Position numbers and translations under genes: made by a program. 64,000 nucleotides of DNA. Source: Paramicrosporidium saccamoebae. Taxonomy: Eukaryota; Rozellomycota. The stretch spans positions 52,149 to 116,148 of the forward strand of contig MTSL01000191.1 in NCBI GenBank assembly GCA_002794465.1, in the 5' to 3' direction. Positions 18,341 through 27,958 of this stretch are shown piece after piece. Numbering within the stretch: position 1 is the stretch's first letter; every line of letters begins with the position of its first letter. The notes beneath the pieces were generated by a model. That model searched no databases, was not told the origin of the DNA, and was given only the letters and a program-made list of their open reading frames with translations.

Positions 18341-21326
18341 TACGGGTCTGCGTTCCTTATGGCGAGCCAAAGTAAATCGGCGCAGCATTTATACGGCAGC
18401 GCAAACTTCGCCTGTCGATGAGTACCGAAAGCGGATGCTACCACAGTTTGCGTACGAACCATTTGCATCTCGTCACATTGGACCACGGCCTGATGAGGTA
18501 AACAACATGCTCGCGCTGCTTGGTTATGCTAATATGGAGCCATTCATTGCCAACGTCCTGCCTCAAGACTTGCCGGAATGCAGTTCGGGTGTTGAGATGA
18601 AGGGATTGCCCGTCCCTTTGACAGAATCAGAGATGCTCGCGACTATTCGCCATTATGCCTCCATGAACAAGATTAAGAAGAGTTATATTGGTCTTGGCTA
18701 CTATGGCACCATTACGCCCGCTGTCATCCAGCGCTGCATCCTGGAGAATCCAGCATGGTATACCCAATACACCCCATATCAGCCAGAGATCTCGCAGGGG
18801 AGATTGGAGAGCCTGTTGAACTTTCAGACAATGATAAGTGAGCTTACGGGAATGGAAGTTGCCAATGCGTCGCTGCTGGATGAAGGAACAGCGGCAGCTG
18901 AGGCCATGGTTATGCTCTTTTACCATGGTGGACAGAAAAAGCCGCTGTTCTTGGTGGATCGGATGATTTTCCCCCAAACAATTGCTTGCTTGCAAACTAG
19001 AGCTGAGTTTTTTGGTATCAAGATTAAACTGATCAACCGGGAGGACGATATTGACAGCGATGCATTTGGCGTACTGTTTCAATATCCTGACATTCTTGGG
19101 GGGATCAACATATATAATTGTATCCAGAAGGCAAAGTCGAGGGGAGTTGGGGTTGTTTGTGCAGCCGATCTTCTTGCATTGTGCATGCTTAAGAGCCCAG
19201 GATCCATTGGCGCTGACGTGGTTGTTGGCTCCACTCAGAGGTTTGGAGTGCCTATGGGGTATGGTGGACCACATGCCGCATATTTTGCTGCTCGCGATGA
19301 ATACAGGCGTAAATTCCCAGGCCGAATTGTGGGAATCTCACAAGATGCAGCTGGTCGGAGAGCATTAAGATTGACCTTGCAGACAAGGGAACAGCATATT
19401 CGGCGAGATAAGGCGACTAGCAATATTTGCACAGCCCAAGCCCTTTTGGCCAATGTCGCTGCAATGTATGCCATTTATCATGGCCCACTTGGTCTAAAAA
19501 AAATTGCAAGCAGAGTGCATCAGCAGGCAGTTTTGGTTGCAAATGCGGCGCAGAAATTTGGACACGACCTGATCAATGAGTGCTTCTTTGACACTGTCAT
19601 CATCAAGCCAAAGACATCTATTACTGCTGCGGAAATGAAAAAACTTGCCGAGTCTTATAATGTCTTGCTGGGCAGCATTGGGGATGAGATGGTTTCAATC
19701 AGTCTAGACGAGACGGTTACTGACGAGGACATTAAAATCTTGCTTAACATTCTGGCGATGCAGCCCGATTTGCAATCAGACGTCTTTGCCATTCTTGAAG
19801 GCACGCCTTCTGGAGCAATCGGAATTCCGGATGAAATGAAGCGCAATGACAATTTTATGCCGCAAAATGTGTTCAATTCTTACCATTCTGAAACCGAAAT
19901 GATGCGATATATGAATCAGTTGCAGAGCAAGGATCTTTCACTGGTACACTCTATGATTCCGCTTGGGTCATGTACAATGAAGCTAAACTCGGCCACTGAA
20001 ATGAGAACACTATCCCTGCCTGAATTTCAAGATATCCATCCCTTTTCTCCTCCAGCCAATCTTGGAGGGTATGGACTCGTCATGAAGGAGCTAAAGGAGT
20101 ATCTCTGCGCCATTACCGGATTCGAAGGAGTCTCTCTGATGCCAAATAGCGGAGCACAAGGAGAGTACACAGGGCTCTTGGTGATGCGCGCTTATCATCG
20201 AGCCAGCGGGCAGGGAAGTCGGAATATTTGCCTGATTCCGGTTTCTGCACATGGGACCAATCCAGCATCTGCAACCATGGCAGGACTAAAAGTTGTCCCG
20301 GTAAAGTGCAACCCTATGGGAGGCGTCGAATTGAGTGATCTTGAGGAAAAGATTAAAGCTCATAGGGATCAGCTTGCTTGCATTATGATTACCTTTCCGA
20401 GCACTTTTGGGGTGTTTGATGAGGGAATGAAGAGGGTTGCAGAGCTCGTCCATACTGCTGGTGGGTTGGTGTACATGGATGGAGCTAACATGAATGCACA
20501 ACTTGGTCTTTGTCGGCCGGCTGATTTTGGAGTGGATGTCTGTCACTTGAACCTGCACAAGACATTTTGTATTCCACATGGTGGTGGTGGACCCGGAGCC
20601 GGTCCCATTTGTGTGAGTGCAAAACTTGCCCCCTTCCTCCCCACTCATCCAGCCATACCGCATGGAAGTCCAAAGGCCATTGGCCCGGTATCAGCTGCGC
20701 CCTTTGGATCGGCTAGCATTTTGCCAATCTCATGGGCATTTATACGAATGATGGGAGAGGATGGTCTGCGGAAGAGCAGCCAAATTGCCCTGTTGAATGC
20801 AAATTACATGATGAAGCGACTGGATGGACATTATAAGATACTTTATCAGAATCCATCCAAGTTGTGTGCGCACGAGTTTATCATTGACTGTCGTCCGTTC
20901 AAAGGGACTGGCAATATTGATGTTCTTGATATTGCCAAACGCCTGCAGGTACTACATAGAGTCTAGATTCACGAGTAGGATTATTCGTTCCACAGTCCCA
21001 CGATGAGCTGGCCTGTACCGGGCACACTGATGATTGAGCCAACCGAGAGCGAAAACCATGCCGAGATTGAGCGTTTCTGTGATGCAATGATTATGATCCG
21101 CCGTGAAATCGCCGAGATTGAGGGAGGAAAATATCCCCGTGACGACAATGTACTTGTGAATGCGCCACACTGTCTGCAAGATTTGATCTTGACTGAATGG
21201 GACCGTCCATACAGCCGAGAAAAGGCAGCCTTTCCTGTAGATTCGCTGAGAAGAAACAAATTCTGGCCGTCTGTCTCTAGACTGGATGATGTACACGGGG
21301 ATCTCAACTTTTGTTCCTGTGTCTAA
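18330..21326 (+). CDS. GCV2: Glycine decarboxylase P-protein, mitochondrial (988 aa, 2 exons)
   Basis: PLP-dependent subunit of the glycine cleavage system; decarboxylates glycine and passes aminomethyl to the lipoylated H-protein. Exons 18330-20948 and 20979-21326, with a 30-nt intron (20949-20978, GTACTA...GAGTAG) inside the conserved [20 protein letters not shown] segment. N-terminus is a typical matrix presequence ([19 protein letters not shown]). Motifs: ASRHIGP at the mature start, [36 protein letters not shown], and the PLP lysine in HLNLHKTF (K744) followed by the glycine-rich [11 protein letters not shown]. Length equals the family standard. No H-, T- or L-protein gene is in this window. 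Confidence 0.97.
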
Positions 21327-21385
21327 GCGTGACGGGGTGTAAGTGTGAGGGTAGTTATGGGTGTATCGGAGGGATTGAAGCGGAT

Positions 21386-21440
21386 CAAATCGTGTTGAAT
21401 CGTGTTGAATCGTGTTGAACCGTGCTGAATCGTGCCGAAT
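21386..21440 (+). repeat. 11-bp tandem repeat (AATCGTGTTGA)
   Basis: About five copies of AATCGTGTTGA/ACCGTGCTGA-type units in the 3'-3' gap between GCVP and FIP1. Nothing else is seen in 21327-21570. Confidence 0.8.
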
Positions 21441-21570
21441 GTATATTTGCGAATCGTGTAATAAGGATCAAGGGGTTTGTAACTGTAATAAAGGCTCTGT
21501 GTCTCTGGCTAATATACTCTTCCGCAATAAATTGTTTAATGATATAATCTCTCATGTCACTTTACTGCAG

Positions 21571-22161
21571 TTAGTCTCTTCGTCTCTTGGGATCTCGTCC
21601 CATTGACGGGGAACGGGAGGGAGAACGTCTCCTGGACCTCCTTACATCGCGATCTCTGGTTCCCCGGGAATCGCGATCCCGTCGGTCACGATCTCTACTA
21701 CGACTCCTACTAGGACTGCCTCTCCGGACGGGCATTGGAGGGGGAGGAAACATGAACGGCATTGGGGGGAACGGCATCACTGGCTGCTCCCGAAGGCCCT
21801 TCTGTTTTCCACAATACACCCGCCAACTCTGCTCGTTGAATCCATAGTTAAAGTAATCCGTCAAGTCAGCACCCGGTTTTCGCCACGGACGATCCTCAAA
21901 GCTCTCCAAATCTGTTTCGAGGATGGACACGCCGTTGAGGGTTCCGGGTGTGGTGAGGTCAATGGTGGGTCGGGTTGGGGCATTCAGAACGATTTCTATT
22001 TCGTCGTCACTGAGTACGGCGCCTTCCTCGCCGCTGTCGTGTGTGGAGGCGGGAGTGGCTTCCACCGGCTTGGGGGGTGCCTCCTTCACCGGCGCCTGTT
22101 TTACATCCACGGCTTCTTCGCCATACAGGAACCGGTCAATGTCCTCATCCACCTCGGCCAT
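21571..22161 (-). CDS. FIP1: FIP1-like pre-mRNA 3'-end processing factor (196 aa)
   Basis: Component of the cleavage and polyadenylation factor that links poly(A) polymerase to the complex. The N-terminus is acidic and low in complexity. The diagnostic Fip1 motif spans about residues 93-122: [20 protein letters not shown] followed by YGFNEQSW. Then comes a proline-rich stretch ([15 protein letters not shown]) and an RS/RD-rich tail ([15 protein letters not shown]) as in animal FIP1L1. It is shorter than most homologues, in line with the compact genome. Single exon. Confidence 0.93.
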   Translation of the reverse strand: MAEVDEDIDRFLYGEEAVDVKQAPVKEAPPKPVEATPASTHDSGEEGAVLSDDEIEIVLNAPTRPTIDLTTPGTLNGVSILETDLESFEDRPWRKPGADLTDYFNYGFNEQSWRVYCGKQKGLREQPVMPFPPMPFMFPPPPMPVRRGSPSRSRSRDRDRRDRDSRGTRDRDVRRSRRRSPSRSPSMGRDPKRRRD

Positions 22162-22258
22162 TTAATTAAATTTATTTATTTTAAACAATCATTTCAGGAT
22201 TTCGCTTCTTTCCCCTCCATCTTGATCCTGCAGGATTGCCGTACTAGAGATTATAGCA

Positions 22259-22556
22259 TCATAATGGAGGATACTGTGATTTCGAACGCAGATTGGGGAA
22301 CCACTTGTGCAGGACATACAGACGTCGTTCTGCACGCAGCGATTCCTCATCAATGAACTTTATTCGTTTCTGACGGTCGTCCTCTTCCACCGAGGTGTAC
22401 TGTTCCAGCCACGCCGTTATCGGATGCGTCTCACCTCTCTACGGTTTAGTCATTCCCCCATCCTACCCTCCGATAGCCCTCGTTCCAGAAATGGACGCCC
22501 CATCCTACACCAGAAACTCCGGTCACGGCCAGGAACGCCCGCTGCCACCACTCCAT
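22259..22556 (-). CDS. Small single-pass membrane protein (89 aa, 2 exons), unknown
   Basis: Found by assuming the local intron rules. Exon 1 (22556-22467) encodes MEWWQRAFLAVTGVSGVG and continues through WGVHFWNEGYRR, a hydrophobic helix with aromatic ends. A 28-nt intron (22466-22439, GTAGGA...GACTAAACCGTAG) follows, and exon 2 (22438-22259) encodes a charged tail with ITAWLEQYTSVEEDDRQKR and LYVLHKWFPNLRS. Phase is kept and the product ends at a TGA. Size and layout (short N-terminal helix, charged C-terminus) are like small inner-mitochondrial-membrane assembly factors or respiratory subunits, but I do not recognise the family. The divergent profilin gene begins 27 bp away. Confidence 0.65.
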
Positions 22557-22582
22557 ATACGATTAATTAATTTCATAACGTA

Positions 22583-22999
22583 ATGAGTTGGCAGGAGTAT
22601 GTGGACAATTCGCTGGTAGGAAGTGGTAATGTGGAGCGTGCGTGTATTATTGGCCTGGAAGGCGGAGTGTGGGCTACTTCGGCGGGGTTCCAGTTGGCGC
22701 CAGCCGAGATATCGGCCATCCTTCAGGGCTACCAACAGCCCGAGACACTCTACCAAAACGGGGTACGGATCGCCAACGAAAAGGTATCGTCTGGATGACG
22801 CTACGCTGATGCCTAGTTTCTGCTAATTAGGAATGATGAACGGAGCATCTATTTGCGGAAGGGAGAGGAGGGCGGCATTCTTGTCAAGACGGGAAAGTGT
22901 GTGATTATTGCAGTGTACGACTCGAAGAAGACTATGGCGGGCACTGCTACCACCACTGTGGAGTCGGTAGCAGACTATCTCGTGGAGAATGGCTATTAA
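22583..22999 (+). CDS. Profilin (127 aa, 2 exons)
   Basis: Actin-monomer- and polyproline-binding protein. Exons 22583-22783 and 22817-22999 flank a 33-nt intron (22784-22816, GTATCG...GCTGATGCCTAG). The first exon has the classic start MSWQEYVDNSLVGSGNVE, CIIGLEGGVWATSAGF and L.P.EI; the second gives FLLIRNDERSIYLRKGEEGG, VKTGKCVIIAVY and the terminal ESVADYLVENGY. The Trp3, Tyr6 and C-terminal Tyr of the polyproline-binding groove are kept. A second AG at 22834 would break the frame, so TAG at 22816 is used. Confidence 0.95.
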
Positions 23000-23239
23000 T
23001 TATGTGTGATGCTCCTTAAGAAGAGCGTGTGTTTAATCCAATAAAAATGAAGTGTGAAAATTCGTGAGCTAGGGAATGTGAGGATCTGTGGGTGAGAAGG
23101 TGAGAGGGTTTTACATACTAGGAATGGAAATTGGGGTTTCCTTACAATAATATGGTAGGCTGGGTGGCCAGCCATTAGGCTCCTCGTGCCGATATATATT
23201 GATGGATCCTGAAGCTTTAATAGCCAAACATTCCGACAT

Positions 23240-24307
23240 TCAATTGCAAATTGACAACTGAAGCTTTTTAGTGGTCGGCATGAATTTCCATAGTCCGACT
23301 GCTTGTTCTTGCTCGCCGCTGGGATCAATAACTCGTTCTGGAAAGGCGATTCCGAGGCCGTACAAATTACAAATCACTTTGTCGTTAGTGCCCATTAATC
23401 GTTGTTCTGTGTCATATCCGCTCACCATCACAGTCTCCCCATTCAGATCCCGAATCACAGGCAGCGGATTGCGCTCGTAGCCAATGGCCCATACCAAATG
23501 CGTGCATTCCGGTAACCATTTGTCATAGACAGTCTGTTCATCAGTCAATTGGACACGTTCCACCTTGGCCATTCCCTCACGAGCCCATTCAGCTGCCTCG
23601 CCCTTTAGTCCCGTGTTGTCGTGTTTGATTCTTCCATCGTTGAGATATTCTGCGTAGCGGAGATTTTTCCGATGGAAATTGATGATGCGCGGAGGAGAGG
23701 GTAATTTGCTCAGATTCATGAGAATCAAAACTGCAGAGTGACTATTTCCCACAACTCCCACAGTGTCCTGCGCAGTTAGCTGTATCTCGGATGGTCGCAG
23801 CAGCGTTTCGGGATCCACAATGATTCCATCAAAGGGAATGGAAGGGCCGGGTTTTGGATGGGCCCCGGTGGCAAGTATCACATGCTCTACCATTACCGAT
23901 TCTCCGCTGCTAAACAGTGCGTTCCATCCATCCATTGTCTGTTCCAACTCCTCACATGTTCCCCACACGCGCTCCAATCTCTCTAAATGTCTTTCTGCAA
24001 GCGTTTCGGCCACTTCCCGGACCATCTCGGCCGCCAATTTTAATTCACATCCCACATCCTGTCTTCTCTCTCGCAGCTTTCGCATTGCCAGTCCATCTCC
24101 GCCGCCACAGCCCTCGGCATAGCGCACAAACAATGATGTGCGTGTATTGCTGGGCACCGGTGTGAAATTTATCAGTCTTCCACTACGAAATTGTGGGTCC
24201 ACCCATACACAGGTCTTTGTGCTTTCCTGCAGCAGTGTTGAGACTGCTGCAAGTCCTGCAGGACCACCTCCCACCACCAACACGTCAAATGTCCGTCTCT
24301 TGATCAT
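23240..24307 (-). CDS. FAD-dependent pyridine-nucleotide oxidoreductase-like protein (355 aa)
   Basis: Starts MIKRRTFDVLVVGGGPAGLAA, the Rossmann GxGxxG for FAD. A second nucleotide-binding fold, VGVVGNSHSAVLILMNL, is at about residue 182. The FAD-closing motif HVILATGAHP and a later HLVWAIGYERNP are present, as in flavin-dependent monooxygenases or NAD(P)-binding oxidoreductases. No CxxC redox pair is visible, so it is not a thioredoxin-reductase type. Substrate unknown. No targeting signal is visible. Confidence 0.8.
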   Translation of the reverse strand: MIKRRTFDVLVVGGGPAGLAAVSTLLQESTKTCVWVDPQFRSGRLINFTPVPSNTRTSLFVRYAEGCGGGDGLAMRKLRERRQDVGCELKLAAEMVREVAETLAERHLERLERVWGTCEELEQTMDGWNALFSSGESVMVEHVILATGAHPKPGPSIPFDGIIVDPETLLRPSEIQLTAQDTVGVVGNSHSAVLILMNLSKLPSPPRIINFHRKNLRYAEYLNDGRIKHDNTGLKGEAAEWAREGMAKVERVQLTDEQTVYDKWLPECTHLVWAIGYERNPLPVIRDLNGETVMVSGYDTEQRLMGTNDKVICNLYGLGIAFPERVIDPSGEQEQAVGLWKFMPTTKKLQLSICN

Positions 24308-24383
24308 TGCAAATTAATTTCTTAACCGATCAACCCATGGCTTAGAAACAAGGATAGTGCTGTCCCAATCTGGGTGTTCTTTA

Positions 24384-25448
24384 TTATGCGGGCGTGTCCG
24401 GTACATAAAAGGAAAGACAGGGCTGAGTGGCATCATACAGGATGTTGAAGCATCGTAGAAAATCTATTCCCAATGTCCAAACCGGCAGTCCATGTCGCAT
24501 CTCGTCTTTTCCAACAACCTTTAGGTTGCAAGTCCCCACGCCCGAATATGCAATCTGCCAGCCTGTCAGGGTAAGATTGCCAGATGGGGTGGAAAAAATT
24601 ATGCTTCCCAAGGTTGGGGTTGCCGAGCAGTTTACGTTATAAGTGTCTACTGCGCCAGAAACCACCGTGGCACCCAACTGGGCTGCCATTGCCGAACCCA
24701 TCGCCTTGGGGATCTGCATGATGGACTGGTCGGTGGAAAGTACAGCCATTCCGGTGCCGCCAAAGAACATGCTGCTCCCGGTGTTAGTTCCAAAATTGGT
24801 TATCTGATAGTTCCAAGTGTCGTCTTGCTTGTACAACGGAAGCCCGGAGATAAGTAGAGCTGCGCGGAAATTTACGCCGGGCGGAGAATTCTGTTCCCCC
24901 AGAATTAGAAAGTTGTACGCTGCATAAAGGATCATACTGAACTGCGAAAAGCCCCCCGACGATACTATCGGAGTGAGTCTCAGACCCTCCACATTTCCGG
25001 GCCCAAGTCCTATGACGCCTGGAAGTCGGTTATCCCCGAAACCCGTCACTCGCATGGCATCTATACGGTTCACCGTAACATCAGTGTAATTGGGAGTAGC
25101 CCATGTACCAAAGTTAAAAGTGTCTACGACACTCGACCCGGTGATCACTGAATCCGATACGGACCGACCGAGCACCTGTTCAGGCGCTTGAGACGAAACA
25201 GATCCCGTGTCCAAATATCGGGGTGCAGTCATGGTCAGGCAATTGGCAGTGTAGCAGTAGTCACTTGCCAGCCAGCTGACCGAATTGCGGAGGGTGAGGT
25301 AGACGGAAGTCTCATACCATTCTGCCCCCGAAGTATACACTTTAACCGAAAGACTATTTCCATTGGATTCTTCTGTGATTGGAATAAGATAGCTTGGGGG
25401 AGCGGCAAGACATTTAGCAATGAGAAGCAAAATAGACCATATCGTCAT
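24384..25448 (-). CDS. Secreted pepsin-fold (A1) protein lacking catalytic aspartates, copy 1 (354 aa)
   Basis: Signal peptide MTIWSILLLIAKCLAAP. The body follows the two-lobe layout of A1 aspartic proteases: TSVYLTLRNSVSWLASDYC with the following Cys loop (YTANC) where pepsin has DTGS...W and its first disulfide, LPGVIGLGPGN, and the second lobe AVLSTDQSIMQIPKA where pepsin has VDTGTSL..P. Both catalytic Asp are replaced (Thr and Ser), so peptide hydrolysis is not expected. The fold markers (hydrophobic-Gly-hydrophobic segments, WTLGIDFLRCFNILYDA near the end as in WxLGDVFLR) remain. It resembles copy 2 next door over its whole length. Likely a secreted binding protein or inhibitor-like pseudoenzyme. 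Confidence 0.85.
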   Translation of the reverse strand: MTIWSILLLIAKCLAAPPSYLIPITEESNGNSLSVKVYTSGAEWYETSVYLTLRNSVSWLASDYCYTANCLTMTAPRYLDTGSVSSQAPEQVLGRSVSDSVITGSSVVDTFNFGTWATPNYTDVTVNRIDAMRVTGFGDNRLPGVIGLGPGNVEGLRLTPIVSSGGFSQFSMILYAAYNFLILGEQNSPPGVNFRAALLISGLPLYKQDDTWNYQITNFGTNTGSSMFFGGTGMAVLSTDQSIMQIPKAMGSAMAAQLGATVVSGAVDTYNVNCSATPTLGSIIFSTPSGNLTLTGWQIAYSGVGTCNLKVVGKDEMRHGLPVWTLGIDFLRCFNILYDATQPCLSFYVPDTPA

Positions 25449-25489
25449 TGCCCCTCGGATAATGCCTAATTGGGTGTTTGGCCCAAGTG

Positions 25490-25740
25490 TGATGTTGATG
25501 TAGAGGCAGAGGCAGAGGCAGAGGCAGAGGATTGGTTAGTTGGCCATGTGACGTAGAGGCAGAGGATGGATTAATTGGCTGTGTGACGTAGAGGTAGAGG
25601 ATTGACTAGTTGGCTGTGTGACGTAGAAGTAGAGGATTGATTAGTTGGGTATTTGGCCCAAGTGTGATGTAGAGGATTGGTTAATTGGGTATTTGGTAAT
25701 AGTTCCCTAGTTTGGACAAGATCCAATAAATGGTCTTTAA
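25490..25740. repeat. ~45-bp tandem repeat between the two pepsin-like genes
   Basis: Four to five copies of TGACGTAGAGGNAGAGGATTGATTAGTTGGNT...GTG; the first is expanded by a GAGGCA hexamer microsatellite (25501-25528). The core GATTGATTAGTTGGGTATTTGG also occurs elsewhere in the window. Confidence 0.85.
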
Positions 25741-25809
25741 CCTCATAACCCGAAATCCACATCAAAATGACCCCATCCAACATACTGTTTATTAAGATCT
25801 GAAGAATCA

Positions 25810-26877
25810 TTAGCTGGAAGTAGCCGGTACGTAGAAAGAAATGTTTGATAGACCCACGTTGAATGTGGTGTAGAAGGAGGCCAGGAAATCCACCCCCATC
25901 GTCCAGAGGGGCATTCCGTTTCGCGTGGCATCCTTCCCGACAACCTTAAAGGTGCACATGCCTACATTAGAATTGACAATTTGAAAGCCGGATAATGAAA
26001 TGGTGCCCATAATAGTTTCAAAGATAATGCTTCCCATAGACGGGACGCTTGAGCAGAGAATTGTATAAGTATCCACTTCTCCAGTGACAACTGTGGCCCC
26101 AAGAGCGGTGGCCATTGCAAGACCCGCTGCCTTGGGTATTTCGATTGGATAAGAATCAGTGGAAAGTACAGCGATTCCGGTGAGACCCGTGAACACGGTG
26201 CTCCCTGTGTTGGTCCCGAAATCGGCGATTTCATAATTCCAAGTGTCATCCACGTTGTACAATGGAATGTCCGTCAGGAGAGCACTGCCACGATATGGCA
26301 CTCCAATTTGATCTCCGAGGACCAGATAATGGGCATCATCGGTGAGGACAATGCTGAAAGTCGAACTCCCCAACACGTCTACCAGCGGTGTAATTCTCCG
26401 ATTCGGCAGATTGCCCGGTCCGAATCCAAAGACTCCCGGGAGTCGGTAGGTTCCATAATTCATCACTCGCAAGGCATTGATGCGATTCAAGATAAATTCA
26501 GGATAAGGGGCAGGCGATGCGGGGAGAATGCAATATTCCTCAACACTTGCTCCAGTTATCTGGGACCCAAAGGCGGAAAGAGTGTAGACTTGTTCGGGGA
26601 GCTGCTTTGAGAAGAATCCTTCCCCATTATAGACAATGTACGGATTCAAATTTAGACAGTCAGCAGTGTAGCAATAGGTGCTGGCCACCCAGCAGACAGA
26701 GTTGAGGAGGGAAAGATAAACGGGGGCCTCGTAAGGGGACCCCGAGTATAGGTTTATGGGGATTGAGAGACCCTTGGGATCACTTTCCTCTGTAAGCTCC
26801 ACCAGATAATAGGAGATGGAGGCGAGACATCCTTCAAAGAAAAACGACAGCAGCACTACAAACAATGCCTTCATCAT
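25810..26877 (-). CDS. Secreted pepsin-fold (A1) protein lacking catalytic aspartates, copy 2 (355 aa)
   Basis: Tandem paralogue of the preceding gene, same strand. Signal peptide MMKALFVVLLSFFFEGCLA (ATG at 26877; the frame is open further upstream without another ATG). Shared blocks: YYLVELTEESDPKG, APVYLSLLNSVCWVASTYC with YTADC, RLPGVFGFGPGN, DDTWNYEIADFGTNTGS, GIAVLSTDSYPIEIPKA, FKVVGKDATRNGMPLWTMGV. The two catalytic Asp positions are Ser in both lobes. Conserved loss in both copies, with intact frames, argues for selection on a non-proteolytic role. Confidence 0.85.
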   Translation of the reverse strand: MMKALFVVLLSFFFEGCLASISYYLVELTEESDPKGLSIPINLYSGSPYEAPVYLSLLNSVCWVASTYCYTADCLNLNPYIVYNGEGFFSKQLPEQVYTLSAFGSQITGASVEEYCILPASPAPYPEFILNRINALRVMNYGTYRLPGVFGFGPGNLPNRRITPLVDVLGSSTFSIVLTDDAHYLVLGDQIGVPYRGSALLTDIPLYNVDDTWNYEIADFGTNTGSTVFTGLTGIAVLSTDSYPIEIPKAAGLAMATALGATVVTGEVDTYTILCSSVPSMGSIIFETIMGTISLSGFQIVNSNVGMCTFKVVGKDATRNGMPLWTMGVDFLASFYTTFNVGLSNISFYVPATSS

Positions 26878-27126
26878 GCAAAGATTGATGCATGCCGCCC
26901 ACCCCGCCTGTCTACTTTCCAACTTCCTAATCGGGTGTTTATCCGCACCGGGGACGAGCCAAGAAATTGTGTTCAGCTTTGCTGGGGAAAGCGTGTCTGT
27001 CCCAGTGCCATTCTGCCAACCTTGTGTCCCGCATGGGTCAGCTATTTCCGAGATCTCGATAGTTGATTAGTCCAATCCACGGGTTATCAGCAGCACAACC
27101 CATGTAGAGGGAATAGACTCTGTGCT
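26878..27126. other. Divergent promoter gap
   Basis: About 250 bp between the divergent pepsin-like gene and the RING gene. No gene and no clear repeat are seen. Confidence 0.3.
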
Positions 27127-27684
27127 ATGGACCGACACGTTTGTTACCAATGCGGCCGCAGTTTCGACCTTTTGCCATCCGCCCCAATCAACTGTCCCCA
27201 TTGCAACTCTGAATTTGTGGAGCGTCTAGAGCCACCCACCCAGCCCGCCGTTGAATCCACAGAAGGGTTTATTAGTGGTCCTATTAACGGACTGCATAGA
27301 TTCCCAGGCGGGTTCCTCTTCACCACCGGCAACATGGATAGCATATCACTTCCCGAGCTAATTAGAATGGTGGTACAATCTCCTTCGCTGGGGAGGGACC
27401 CGCGTGAATACATCTTCTCTGACACGGCCTTTCAAGGTTTACTTGATCGATTAATGGGAGAGGGCCATTGCACTGTGGGCATGTCGGACCCAGCGCTTAG
27501 TACTCTAAAACGAGAGCGAAACAGCGAAGGAGAGTGTATTATTTGTCAGGAACAATATCAACCAGAAGACGAGACGATTCGACTGGATTGTGGCCATTTA
27601 TTCCATGCGGGATGTGTTGTTCCTTGGCTAAAAAAGGTGGCTTCGTGTCCTGTTTGTAGGTTCAATGTACTTAAGAAGGAATAA
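27127..27684 (+). CDS. RING-H2 E3 ubiquitin ligase, RNF115/126 type (185 aa)
   Basis: N-terminal zinc ribbon HVCYQCGRSFDLLPSAPINC then PHCNSEFVE (BCA2-type zinc finger), a variable middle including FSDTAFQGLLDRLM, and a C-terminal RING-H2 ECIICQEQYQPEDETIRLDC, GHLFHAGCVVPWL, SCPVC. This combination is that of RNF115/RNF126/Praja-like ligases, which ubiquitinate substrates bound through the ribbon. It is shorter than animal homologues. Single exon. Confidence 0.9.
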   Translation: MDRHVCYQCGRSFDLLPSAPINCPHCNSEFVERLEPPTQPAVESTEGFISGPINGLHRFPGGFLFTTGNMDSISLPELIRMVVQSPSLGRDPREYIFSDTAFQGLLDRLMGEGHCTVGMSDPALSTLKRERNSEGECIICQEQYQPEDETIRLDCGHLFHAGCVVPWLKKVASCPVCRFNVLKKE

Positions 27685-27710
27685 ACTGTATATATACTGG
27701 GCTATGTAAC

Positions 27711-27885
27711 GTGGGTAGCGGGCAGTGGGTAGTGGGTAGTGGGTTACATATTATAGGATATGTGATACAGATGGTGAGTTGTTTGTGGCGTGGTATGAGA
27801 TATGGAAGAGTCGCACAAACTATTAAAGTATCAAGGAAGCATATCACTATCACTATCAGTATCAGTATCAGTATCATATCGGCGG
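27711..27885. repeat. Simple repeats (GTGGGTAGTG and ATCAGT)
   Basis: A 10-bp GTAGTGGGTA tract at 27714-27746 and an ATCACT/ATCAGT hexamer tract at 27841-27878 in the 3'-3' gap between the RING gene and PMR1. Confidence 0.85.
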
Positions 27886-27958
27886 ATCGCAAGGAAAGGG
27901 ACTCCACTGTCACAATAATCCTCATAGGTCAACCACATCCAGGTCACAAATATATACT

